Source of the DNA: CAZEPJ01 sp964514105
Lineage (GTDB): Bacteria > Desulfobacterota > Desulfocorpusculales > Desulfocorpusculum
NCBI GenBank assembly: GCA_964514105.1
Contig: CAZEPJ010000003.1
Coordinates: 79,160 to 143,159, forward strand
Length of the DNA stretch: 64,000 bases
Reading direction: 5' to 3'
Shown: piece after piece, positions 33,018 to 40,801 of the stretch
How the letters are laid out: each line of letters opens with the position of its first letter
Numbering within the stretch: position 1 is the stretch's first letter
Made by a program: the position numbers and the translations under genes
Notes under the pieces: model-generated
The model's input: only the letters and a program-made list of their open reading frames with translations
Databases searched by the model: none
Told to the model about the DNA's origin: nothing

Positions 33018-33440
33018 TCAGCGTGCCGCCGCAGGGGCGAGCCGCCGCCTGTAGCCGGCCCCGAGGTCTTTGACCCGGGCCGCCAGTTCGGCCAGGGGCG
33101 TGTACGGGTGAAAGACCTCCTGCACCCCCAGTTGGCGGATGACCCTCTCGTCCTTCTCGGGGATGATCCCGCCCACCACCACGGGTTTGTCCGGGATCCC
33201 CAGCTCCCGCAACTTCTCCAAGAGCAGGGGGAGCAGGATCTTGGGTGACCCTTGCATGATGCGGTACCCGACGACGTCCACGTCCTCCTGCAGCGCGGTC
33301 ACGGCGATTTCCCGGGGGGTCTGGATCCCCCCCAGGACCACCTCCACCCCGGCGTTCCTCAGGGCGTGGATCACCACCCAGTACCCGCGCTGGTGGTAGA
33401 AGTCGTCTCGGCTCATCAAGAGGCTCACGGGACGTTCCAT
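33018..33440 (-). CDS. B12-binding small subunit of an acyl-CoA mutase
   Basis: The 140-residue cobalamin-binding domain resembles the C-terminal part of methylmalonyl-CoA mutase (VTALQEDVDVVGYRIMQG, PVVVGGIIPEKD, LGVQEVFHPYTPL). The lower-ligand motif is D13-x-x-H16-Q-R-G19 where the family has D-x-H-x-x-G, one residue longer between Asp and His. The usual S-x-L loop reads RIMQGSP. It is encoded 81 bp after the large subunit, giving a heteromeric enzyme as in isobutyryl- and 2-hydroxyisobutyryl-CoA mutases. ATG 33440 follows GGGGGGAAACC. Confidence 0.85.
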   Translation of the reverse strand: MERPVSLLMSRDDFYHQRGYWVVIHALRNAGVEVVLGGIQTPREIAVTALQEDVDVVGYRIMQGSPKILLPLLLEKLRELGIPDKPVVVGGIIPEKDERVIRQLGVQEVFHPYTPLAELAARVKDLGAGYRRRLAPAAAR

Positions 33441-33521
33441 GGTTTCCCCCCCCCTCCATTCATATGGCGCACAGCCGGCATCCATCCTGCCGGTGGCCGG
33501 GCGGCCCCATCTCCCCCGGCT

Positions 33522-35204
33522 TCACGCCAGGACCATGCACGGGCCACACACATACGGACCCTCGCCGGCGCGGCGGTACACGTCCGCCTTGATCCCGGCG
33601 AATTCCCCCCGGGTCAGCCCGCACTTGACGGCCTCGATCAAGGGGGGCAGCATGTTCCCGCCGGCCGCCATCACATCCCGCAGTCGGCCCCGGGCCTCGT
33701 CCAGTCGGCCGGGGTCCCGCTCGCTCCGCACCCTGGCCAGGCGGGCCACCTGCTTTGCCACCACGGCGGGGTCGTACTCCTGGAGGACCTCGAAATCGGC
33801 ATGCGCCTGGAGCACGCGGAAGGCCCGCATCTGGACGTCGTCCTCCTCCACCAGGGTGTTGACCCCCACCAGCGGCCTCTGGCCCGTGTCGATCTCCTCC
33901 TGGGCCTTGATGGCGGCCTTGCGGATCTCGGAGCAGATCCAGTCCCACGCCTTGAAGGCCCCGCCCAGCGACTGGATGGTCTCGATGATGGCCATTGCCT
34001 CGGCCTCCAGGCCGTTGGTGAGCCACTCCACGTAGTACGAGCCCCCCAGGGGGTCGATGACCTTGGTGACGCCGGTCTCCAGGTCCAGGATCTGCTGGGT
34101 CCGAACCGAGAGGGCCGCCGAGAACTCGGTGGGGATGGCCAGGACTTCGTCGAAGGAGTTCACATGGAGGGACTGGACCCCCCCCAGAATGGCGGCCAGG
34201 CCGTACAGGGCGCTCCGGACGAGGTTGTTGAAGGGCTGCTCCCGCGTCAGGGTCGGGGCGTAGGTCTGGCAGTGCATGCGGCACATGAGGGACTCGGGCC
34301 GCCGGGCATGAAAACGCTCCCGAAAGATCCGGCTCCAGACCCTCCGCATGGCGCGGAACTTGGCCACCTCCTCCAAGAACTCGGGCCCGGCGTTGACGAA
34401 CCAGGTGATGCGGTGGAGGAAGTCGTCCACCTCAAGGCCCCGGGGAGCCAGCGCTTCGACGGCCGCCATGGCCAAGGCCGTGCCGAAGGCGATCTCCTGG
34501 GCCGCGGTGCACCCCCCTTCCCGGACGTTTCGCATGTCCAGGTAGCCCGCGTTGAAAAGCGGGACCTGCCGGGCGCTGAACTCGATGATGTCCAGGCACT
34601 CCGGCTCGGGCCTGAGCCCGTTGGACATGCTCCCGCGAAGTTCGTCGAGTTTCATCCCCCGGCCCTGGGCCACGGCCACGTAGCAGGCCAGGGCATAGGC
34701 ATTGAAACAGATGAGATGAACGGGATATCGCGCCATGTCGATCCCGGCGAAGAGGGTCTCGTAGTCGTACAGGCTGTCCAGGGCGACCCCGCCCACGCCC
34801 ACCAGCCCCTGGACCCGCTCGTCGTCGCTGTCGGCCCGGTTGCCCGATCCGTCGTCGGGCACCACGGAGAGGGCGTTGGCCCCCCGGGAGAGGAGGAACT
34901 TCCATCGTTGATTGGTCTCCTCGGCGGTCCCCAGCCCCGTGACCTGGCGGATGTGGAGGCCCCGGGAGAGGTACCCCGCCGGGAAGACGCCCCGGGTGTT
35001 GGGGTACTGCCCAGGGAATCCGATGTCCCTGAGGTAGTCCGTATCGGCCACATCCAGGGGCGTGTAAAGGGGCTTGATCAGCCGGCCCGATGACGTGCTG
35101 TACGGTCCAGGGGATTGCGGGATCCGGCTCAGGATTCGACTGACCTCCGCCTGGTATCGTTCCCGAGCCTCTGTCAACGCTTGCAGGAGATTCTCCTTGA
35201 ACAT
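33522..35204 (-). CDS. Acyl-CoA mutase large subunit, divergent methylmalonyl-CoA mutase family
   Basis: The 560-residue TIM-barrel subunit has DIGFPGQYPNTRG, GLGTAEETNQRWKFLL and DPLGGSYYVEWLTN, so family membership is certain. It rearranges an acyl-CoA carbon skeleton through an adenosylcobalamin radical. By eye alignment the substrate residue that is Tyr89 in methylmalonyl-CoA mutase (Phe in isobutyryl-, Ile in 2-hydroxyisobutyryl-CoA mutase) is Val88. The Arg207 position (Gln in the other two) is Ser192. The otherwise invariant His244 of the YHxxEAG motif is Asn226. It is therefore unlikely to be a methylmalonyl-CoA mutase, and no epimerase is nearby. ATG 35204 follows TGGAGG. Confidence 0.87.
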   Translation of the reverse strand: MFKENLLQALTEARERYQAEVSRILSRIPQSPGPYSTSSGRLIKPLYTPLDVADTDYLRDIGFPGQYPNTRGVFPAGYLSRGLHIRQVTGLGTAEETNQRWKFLLSRGANALSVVPDDGSGNRADSDDERVQGLVGVGGVALDSLYDYETLFAGIDMARYPVHLICFNAYALACYVAVAQGRGMKLDELRGSMSNGLRPEPECLDIIEFSARQVPLFNAGYLDMRNVREGGCTAAQEIAFGTALAMAAVEALAPRGLEVDDFLHRITWFVNAGPEFLEEVAKFRAMRRVWSRIFRERFHARRPESLMCRMHCQTYAPTLTREQPFNNLVRSALYGLAAILGGVQSLHVNSFDEVLAIPTEFSAALSVRTQQILDLETGVTKVIDPLGGSYYVEWLTNGLEAEAMAIIETIQSLGGAFKAWDWICSEIRKAAIKAQEEIDTGQRPLVGVNTLVEEDDVQMRAFRVLQAHADFEVLQEYDPAVVAKQVARLARVRSERDPGRLDEARGRLRDVMAAGGNMLPPLIEAVKCGLTRGEFAGIKADVYRRAGEGPYVCGPCMVLA

Positions 35205-35267
35205 GGGGGCCTCCACCACCTGAACAGGAAAACAGGGAAAGACCCGGTGAAGGGGATGGACGAAGCG

Positions 35268-35296
35268 ATCCTATGCGCAGGCCGCGGTCCGGTCAA
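35268..35296 (-). promoter_or_regulatory. Predicted sigma-70 promoter for the mutase subunit genes
   Basis: TTGACC (35291-35296) and TAGGAT (35268-35273) are 17 bp apart on the minus strand, with five and four of six consensus matches. The expected start near 35261 is 57 bp before the large-subunit ATG. Confidence 0.55.
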
Positions 35297-35299
35297 TCC

Positions 35300-36109
35300 T
35301 CACAGACCGTGGTGCCTCCAAACCGGCGGCCGCTTCTCCACGAAGGCACTCGCGCCCTCGGTATGGCGGTCCTTGCGCAGGAACATGGAGAGGATCATCT
35401 CGGCCTCGATGCGAAGCCGCTCCTCCAGGGTTCGGCCGATCCCCCGCAGCACGGACTCCTTGTCCGACCGGATCGCCCCCTGGGGGAGCTGGCAGATGGA
35501 GCGGGCCAGCTCCCGCGCCCGGACCAGGGCCTGCCCCCGGGGAACGACCTCGTTGACCAGGCCCATGCGCAGGGCCTCTTGCGCGTCGATGCGCCGCCCC
35601 GTGATGATGAGCTCCATGGCCCTGGCGAACCCCACCACCAGCGGCAGGCGAACCGTGAGGCCGTCGCCCCCCACGATGTTCCAGCGCCTCTCCAGGGCTC
35701 CGAACTCGGCGTTCTCCGAGGCGATGCGGATGTCGGCCAGCAGGGCGGTCTCCAGCCCCGCGGCAAAGGCATAGCCGTTTACGGCCCCGATGATGGGCTT
35801 GAAGATGTCCACCCTGCGCGTGTACCCGCACGGCCCTTCGCAGTTGCAGAGCGCCACCCGGTACTGGTCCCACGTCCCGGGATCGTGGAGGGCCGCGGCG
35901 TCGTTGAGGTCCCATCCCGCCGAGAAGGCCTTGTCCCCCGCCCCGGTGAGGATGGCCACGAAGGCGTCCTCGTCGTCCCGGAAAGCCTTCCATGCGGTGT
36001 GGAGCTCCGCCGCCGTCTCCCGGTTGAGGCAGTTGTGCACGTGGGGGCGGTTGAGGGTGATGGTGACCACGTGGTCGTCCTTGTCGTAAAGGATGTGGCA
36101 ATATCCCAT
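35300..36109 (-). CDS. Enoyl-CoA hydratase/isomerase family protein
   Basis: The 269-residue crotonase has the CoA/oxyanion-hole segments GAGDKAFSAGWDL and GAVNGYAFAAGLETALLADIRIA. The Glu of the GLETAL segment is at the first catalytic position, and EFGALERRWNIVGGDG carries a possible second Glu. It would hydrate or isomerise an enoyl-CoA. It lies upstream of the mutase genes and downstream of the Liv terminator, so it may start unit B; I found no good promoter of its own, and its ribosome site is ordinary. Confidence 0.85.
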   Translation of the reverse strand: MGYCHILYDKDDHVVTITLNRPHVHNCLNRETAAELHTAWKAFRDDEDAFVAILTGAGDKAFSAGWDLNDAAALHDPGTWDQYRVALCNCEGPCGYTRRVDIFKPIIGAVNGYAFAAGLETALLADIRIASENAEFGALERRWNIVGGDGLTVRLPLVVGFARAMELIITGRRIDAQEALRMGLVNEVVPRGQALVRARELARSICQLPQGAIRSDKESVLRGIGRTLEERLRIEAEMILSMFLRKDRHTEGASAFVEKRPPVWRHHGL

Positions 36110-36147
36110 GCCTGCGCCCTCGCAAGAGGCGCCTCGGGGCGCCCCCT

Positions 36148-36178
36148 GAAGAAGAAGGGGGGGCCCCGGCGCCCCCCC
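36148..36178 (-). terminator. Intrinsic terminator after livF
   Basis: Read leftwards, a G7 run and a C7 run (36157-36178) enclose an 8-nt loop and are followed by a pyrimidine tail TTCTTCTTC (36148-36156). It lies 22 bp after the livF stop. A second hairpin, GGCGCC-TCGG-GGCGCC, follows at 36128-36143. Confidence 0.55.
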
Positions 36179-36200
36179 GTGGGATTCATTTCGCGCGGCG

Positions 36201-36998
36201 TCACGAGAGCCAGCGCTTTCGCCTCCTGTAGTGCTTGACCTCCCGGTAGCTCTTGCGCTTTCCCATCTCGCTGAGCCCCAGGTAGAACTCCTTGATGTCC
36301 TCGTTTTCCCGGAGCTTGGGAGACGGCCCTTCCAGCACGATGCGGCCGTTTTCCATGACGTACCCCTGGTCGGACAGGCCCAGGGCGATGCGGGCGTTTT
36401 GCTCCACCAGGAGGATGGAGACCCCCTCCTTCTCGTTGATCTGGCGCACGATCTTGAAGATCTCCCGGACCAGCAGCGGGCTGAGCCCCAGGGACGGCTC
36501 ATCGAGGAGCATCACCTTGGGCCGCCCCATGAGGGCCCTCCCCATGACGAGCATCTGCCGCTCTCCCCCGGAGAGATACCCGCTGGTGCGGCGGCGCATG
36601 TCCCTGAGCTTGGGGAAGTACCCGAACACCTTGCCCAGGTCGTCCCGGATCCCCGGCCCGTCGCAGCGGGGATAGGCCCCCACCAGGAGGTTCTCCTCCA
36701 CGGTCAGGTGCTGGAAGAGGCGGCGTCCCTCCATCACTTGCACGATTCCCAGGCGCACGATGGCCTCGGGGTCCATGCGGTCGATGCGGACGCCGTCGAA
36801 CTCGATGCCCCCGTCGGTGACCTCGCCCAGCTCGGTGCGCAGGACCCCGGATACGGCCTTGAGGGTCGTGGTCTTGCCCGCCCCGTTGGCCCCCAGCAGC
36901 GCTACGATCTTTCCCGGGGGCACCTGGAGGGAGACCCCCTTGAGCACGAGGATCACGTCGCTGTAAATCACCTCGATGTTGTTGAGCTGCAGCGTCAT
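36201..36998 (-). CDS. livF: Branched-chain amino acid-type ABC transporter ATP-binding protein LivF
   Basis: The 265-residue ATPase has Walker A LLGANGAGKTTTLK, signature LSGGERQMLVMGRAL, and Walker B MLLDEPSLGLSPLL followed by LLVEQNAR. These are the LivF variant motifs. It extends about 25 basic residues past the usual C-terminus (KRKSYREVKHYRRRKRW). With LivG it powers the LivHM permease. It is the last gene of the Liv unit and is followed by a terminator. Confidence 0.92.
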   Translation of the reverse strand: MTLQLNNIEVIYSDVILVLKGVSLQVPPGKIVALLGANGAGKTTTLKAVSGVLRTELGEVTDGGIEFDGVRIDRMDPEAIVRLGIVQVMEGRRLFQHLTVEENLLVGAYPRCDGPGIRDDLGKVFGYFPKLRDMRRRTSGYLSGGERQMLVMGRALMGRPKVMLLDEPSLGLSPLLVREIFKIVRQINEKEGVSILLVEQNARIALGLSDQGYVMENGRIVLEGPSPKLRENEDIKEFYLGLSEMGKRKSYREVKHYRRRKRWLS

Positions 36999-37017
36999 GG
37001 GGCGCCCTGTCCCTCTC

Positions 37018-37518
37018 TCACTTGGGGGCAGGCGGGAGGATCTCCAGGACGGCGCTCCCGACCTGATCCGAGTCCATCCCCGTGGCCCGGATGTCGTACT
37101 TGCCCGGGGGCAGGGGCGTCGCCTTCTCCATGACCGGCTTCATCTCCGGCGTCCAGTCGACCTGGAAGAACCAGTTCAGGACCGCCCCGGCCCCCATCTT
37201 GACCGCGATGTTCCCGCCGTCATCGGCATTGGCAAAGGCCAACCCCACCGACTTCTCATCCTCTTTCACCGCCTTCATCTTGTAGCCGGCAGGCAGCATG
37301 AGGTCCACCACCACCACCTCCTTGGGCTTGAAGCCCGAGCCCTTGAACTCCAGGGGCGCCTTGAGGAGATCGGCAGTGACGGCGGTCTTGTCCGGGACGA
37401 TGGTGAGCTGGGCCTTGGAGGCCGGGGCCTGGGCGGCGGCATCCCCCCTCAAGAGAACCAGGACGGCGAAGGCCAAGACCACGGATGCGCCCAACGCCTT
37501 GCACTGGAGAGATCTCAT
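37018..37518 (-). CDS. Secreted protein of unknown function in the Liv operon
   Basis: The 166-residue protein has a clear signal peptide (hydrophobic residues about 9-23, cleavage near AAAQ). The single mature domain looks beta-rich (AQLTIVPDKTAVTADLL, LEFKGSGFKPKEVVVVDLMLP, LPPGKYDIRATGMDS), as in immunoglobulin-like or IPT-like folds. I do not recognise a family. It lies between livK and livF with gaps of 43 and 19 bp, so it is expressed with the transporter and may assist substrate capture in the periplasm. ATG 37518 follows GGAGGAAAGCC. Confidence 0.6.
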   Translation of the reverse strand: MRSLQCKALGASVVLAFAVLVLLRGDAAAQAPASKAQLTIVPDKTAVTADLLKAPLEFKGSGFKPKEVVVVDLMLPAGYKMKAVKEDEKSVGLAFANADDGGNIAVKMGAGAVLNWFFQVDWTPEMKPVMEKATPLPPGKYDIRATGMDSDQVGSAVLEILPPAPK

Positions 37519-37561
37519 GGCTTTCCTCCTTGCGTTTTGCGAGCTATCGCTCAGGATGTCA

Positions 37562-38782
37562 TCAGAACTTGTGCAGGGATACCGCATCCGGGGTCTTCAC
37601 CCAGTCGGTGACGGGGAGGATCTTCCCCCCCTTGACCTGATAGAACTTGACCTCCAGGCTCCCGCGACGGGACGTGGGGCTGTACGCGCAGGGCCCCGAG
37701 ATCCCCTCCCGGGACATCCCCGTGAGGCGCTGGTACGAGTCGTACATGACCTCGCGGGTGAGCTTGTCGACCCCCACCCGCTTGATGGCGTCCTTGAGGG
37801 CGGCCTCGAAGTTCATGCCCCAACACAGGCCGAAGCCGTAGCTCTCGTTCATCTTCTCGATGGGGTCCTTGCGATACTGGGTCCAGATCCGCTTGACCAG
37901 CGGGTGGTTCTGGGCCTCGCCGCCGCGCAGGAAGAAGGAGACCACCACCATCCCCTCCAGGGCGTCGGGGTGCAGCCCCACGCCCAGGGACGAGGGGCCC
38001 CAGTAGTCGGAGATGAACTGGATCTTCTTGGTCAGCCCCATGGCGGCGGCATCTCGCATGACGTTGGTCTGGGTGGGATCCACCCCGCCCACGTACACGT
38101 AATCGGCGCCGGCCTCGGCCAACCGCGTCAGGTACACATCGTGCTTCAGGGAGCCCGTGGGGAAGAGCTCCGAGGGCAGAAGCTTGATCCCCAGCTTCTC
38201 GGCGTGCTCCTTGCCTCCCCGGAGCGGTTCCCGGCCGTAGGGGGAATCCCAGCTCATGATGGCCACCGACGGGGCACCCGCCTTGCCCTTCTTCTTCCAG
38301 TCCGCCATGATCCAGTCGCACGTGGCCGCGAAGGCGTCCTGGTACGTGGGTCCCCACGGGAAGAAGTTGCCGATCTGGGCCTGGAACTCCCCGTCGCCCG
38401 GCACCAGGACCACCAGCTTCTCCCCCCTGGTCTGCTCTTTGAGCATCTTGCCCAGGGGCGTGCTCACGATGTTGATGGCCAGGACGCCCTCGTCCCGGCG
38501 GTAGCGCTTGAAGGAGGAGAGGGCCCGGGCCACGTCGTAGCGGGTGTCCACGCCGATGTACTGCACCTTGAGGCCTTCCACCCCGCCCCGGGCGTTGATG
38601 TCCTTGAGGTAATCCTCCAGGCCCTGGCTGCCCGGCAGGGCCAGCCCGGCCACGGGGCCCGTGAAGTCCGAGAGATCCAGGAACGCCGCCTCCTTGGCCC
38701 CTGCAAAGATCGGGTTCCCCATCCACGCCAACACGGCCAGGAAGAGAACCCCCACCGCCCACCGAACCCTGTGATGCGTCAT
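37562..38782 (-). CDS. livK: ABC transporter substrate-binding protein, LivK type
   Basis: The 406-residue periplasmic binding protein has a signal peptide (cleavage near IFAGA-K). Its type I fold shows DFTGPVAGLALPGSQGLEDYL at the first ligand loop and ADYVYVGGVDPTQTNVMRDA in the second lobe. Such proteins bind branched amino acids but also aromatic acids, amides and other organic acids. Given the CoA ligase and crotonase in the same operon, a carboxylic acid ligand is more likely than leucine. ATG 38782 follows AAAGGAGGTCGAG. Confidence 0.88.
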   Translation of the reverse strand: MTHHRVRWAVGVLFLAVLAWMGNPIFAGAKEAAFLDLSDFTGPVAGLALPGSQGLEDYLKDINARGGVEGLKVQYIGVDTRYDVARALSSFKRYRRDEGVLAINIVSTPLGKMLKEQTRGEKLVVLVPGDGEFQAQIGNFFPWGPTYQDAFAATCDWIMADWKKKGKAGAPSVAIMSWDSPYGREPLRGGKEHAEKLGIKLLPSELFPTGSLKHDVYLTRLAEAGADYVYVGGVDPTQTNVMRDAAAMGLTKKIQFISDYWGPSSLGVGLHPDALEGMVVVSFFLRGGEAQNHPLVKRIWTQYRKDPIEKMNESYGFGLCWGMNFEAALKDAIKRVGVDKLTREVMYDSYQRLTGMSREGISGPCAYSPTSRRGSLEVKFYQVKGGKILPVTDWVKTPDAVSLHKF

Positions 38783-38819
38783 CTCGACCTCCTTTCCGCT
38801 GATGGGTATGTCAGACTCA

Positions 38820-38844
38820 CCGCCCCGAGGGCGCCTCGGGGCGG
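38820..38844 (-). repeat. Perfect 10-bp stem hairpin between livM and livK
   Basis: CCGCCCCGAG and its exact reverse complement enclose a 5-nt GGCGC loop in the 71-bp gap between livM and livK. Stable hairpins at this point in transport operons often protect or terminate part of the message, giving more binding protein than permease, or the reverse. Confidence 0.45.
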
Positions 38845-38853
38845 ATCCCTCCC

Positions 38854-39903
38854 TCAATGGGCGAACGGGTACAGTCGGATCGATGCCTTGAGGATCTCCC
38901 ACCGGTGGGCCAACCCCCGGGGCTCCCAGATGAGAAAGAGGGCCAGGACGAGGCCGAAGGCCGTCACCCCGAGACCCGCAGCCGGGGCGGTCCCCAGCCA
39001 GGGGAACCACTGGGCCAGGACCGGCGAGACGATCATCACCAACTCGTCCAGGACCCGGACCAATATGACGCCGAAGAAGACCCCCGGTATGCTCCCCAGC
39101 CCGCCGACGATGAGCATGCCGATGTACCAGAGGGCGTGCAGGAGGGTGAACTGTTCGAAGTGGGCCACGAGGTTGAGCCCCGCCCAGAGGCCCCCGGCGA
39201 TGCCGGCGTAAAAACAGGAGATGAAGAAGGCTAGAAGCTTGTAATAGAAGAGGTTGATCCCCATGACCTGGGCGGCCAGGTCGTTGTCCCGCACCGCCAC
39301 CAGGGCCCTTCCCACCCGGGTCCGCACCAGGTTTCGCGCCCCGTAGGTCATCAGGAGCATGATGGGCATGATGACATAGAACATGCGCTCGTCCGAGTCC
39401 AGGGGAAACCCGGCAATGCTGGGCGGCTCCAGCGTCATGCCGTGTGACTTGCCCGTGACCTCCATGTGGAGGATGAGCCACATGGTCACGAAGTGGATGG
39501 CGATGGTGGCCACGGCCAGGTAGAACCCCTTGATGCGCATGGAGGGCGCGCCTCCCAGGAGCCCGAAGACCCCGGTGATGACCCCCGCCAGGGGGAGGCT
39601 CGCCCAGTAGGAGAGCCCCACCTTCTGTGTGAGGATGGCCGTTGCGTACGCCCCCACCGCCATGAAGGCCGCCTGGCCGAAGGAAATCTGCCCGCAGTAG
39701 CCGCTGACCATCTGCAGGCCCAGGACCAGGATGATGGTGATCCCCAGGTTGTTGAGAAAACCCACGAGGTAGTAGGAACCCATGAGCGGCACCAGGCACA
39801 GGACAGCCAGGGAGATGGCCAGGACGCCCCAGCGCAGGGGGGTCCGCACGATGGCCATGTCGCGAGCGTAGGTTTCATCGAAGGTCCCGCACGGTCTCCA
39901 CAT
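38854..39903 (-). CDS. livM: Branched-chain amino acid-type ABC permease LivM
   Basis: The 349-residue permease has about nine membrane segments and the LivM markers GYCGQISFGQAAFMAVGAY (near residues 68-86) and VGRALVAVRDNDLAAQVMGI (the coupling helix). A conserved GGLGSIPGVFFGVI follows in the C-half. It forms the membrane channel with LivH. The ATG starts one base after the livH stop. Confidence 0.92.
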   Translation of the reverse strand: MWRPCGTFDETYARDMAIVRTPLRWGVLAISLAVLCLVPLMGSYYLVGFLNNLGITIILVLGLQMVSGYCGQISFGQAAFMAVGAYATAILTQKVGLSYWASLPLAGVITGVFGLLGGAPSMRIKGFYLAVATIAIHFVTMWLILHMEVTGKSHGMTLEPPSIAGFPLDSDERMFYVIMPIMLLMTYGARNLVRTRVGRALVAVRDNDLAAQVMGINLFYYKLLAFFISCFYAGIAGGLWAGLNLVAHFEQFTLLHALWYIGMLIVGGLGSIPGVFFGVILVRVLDELVMIVSPVLAQWFPWLGTAPAAGLGVTAFGLVLALFLIWEPRGLAHRWEILKASIRLYPFAH

Positions 39904-39904
39904 G

Positions 39905-40789
39905 TCAGATCCTCTCGATCCTCACCAACCCGAACAGCCCGTACGGCTTGATGAGCAGAACGAGGAGCAGCAGGGCATAGGCCGCCACCTCCTTGAGCCC
40001 GCCCCCCACCAGAGGGTCCAGGTAGCCTGCGCTGACGTTCTCCAGCACCCCCAGCAGGAGGCCCGCCAGGAGCGCCCCGGGCAGGGACTCCAGCCCTCCC
40101 ACCAGGGCCACGATGAGCCCCTTGATCCCCACGTAGGGCAGGGGGTAGTAAATGTCCATGACGTTGGCCAGGGCCACCCCCGCAACGGTGGCCACCGCGG
40201 CCGAGAGGACCCAGATGGCCGAGAAGATGGCCCGCACCGAGATGCCCGTGCTCTGGGCGAGCTGATGGTCCTCGGCCGTGGCCCGCATACCCAGGCCGAT
40301 CTTGGTGAAACGGTAAAAGAGGGCCAGCCCCAGGAACAGGAGGAGCGAGGCCGCGAAGCTCACCAACTGGGTGACGGGCAGGGGCACGCCCGCCAGGGTG
40401 ACCATCCCCTTGGGCAGGTAGGCGGCAAAGCTCACGGACTCGCCCTTGAGGATCAGTTGAAAGATCCCGTCCATCATGAGGAACAGCGAGAAGGTCGTCA
40501 AGAAGGCTGCGAACAGAGGCTGCCCGATGAGGGGTCTCATAGCCAGCCGTTCGATGATCCAGCCCAGGCAGCCGGCGAAGGCAAAGGAGACGGCCAGGGC
40601 GAAGAGGAAGGGCAGCTTGATCTGGACCAGGGCCGCCCAGAAGGCCAGCGCCCCGAATCCCATGATCTGCCCGTGGGCCAGGCTCACCACATGGGTGGAC
40701 TTGTAGACCAGGACCACGGAGACCGCCACGACGGCGTACAAGCCCCCTTCCATGAGTCCGAGGAGCAGGAGTTGAAGGAACTCGATCAT
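39905..40789 (-). CDS. livH: Branched-chain amino acid-type ABC permease LivH
   Basis: The 294-residue permease has the LivH N-terminal LLLGLMEGGLYAVVAVSVVL and VVSLAHGQIMGFGALAFW. The coupling loop is TKIGLGMRATAEDHQLAQST, and the C-terminal motif is GGLESLPGALLAGLLLG. The gene lies 12 bp after the acyl-CoA ligase, an unusual placement inside a Liv operon. Confidence 0.92.
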   Translation of the reverse strand: MIEFLQLLLLGLMEGGLYAVVAVSVVLVYKSTHVVSLAHGQIMGFGALAFWAALVQIKLPFLFALAVSFAFAGCLGWIIERLAMRPLIGQPLFAAFLTTFSLFLMMDGIFQLILKGESVSFAAYLPKGMVTLAGVPLPVTQLVSFAASLLLFLGLALFYRFTKIGLGMRATAEDHQLAQSTGISVRAIFSAIWVLSAAVATVAGVALANVMDIYYPLPYVGIKGLIVALVGGLESLPGALLAGLLLGVLENVSAGYLDPLVGGGLKEVAAYALLLLVLLIKPYGLFGLVRIERI

Positions 40790-40801
40790 GGGGACGGCCT
40801 T

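Noticed and set aside
32517..33073. Plus-strand open frames between the acyl-CoA dehydrogenase and mutase small-subunit genes
   Set aside because: They overlap each other in several frames, have no ribosome site or domain and cover the minus-strand promoter.
33018..35204. Annotation as methylmalonyl-CoA mutase of the propionate pathway
   Set aside because: Tyr89, Arg207 and His244 equivalents are all replaced by eye alignment, and no epimerase, MeaB-type chaperone or carboxylase genes lie nearby.
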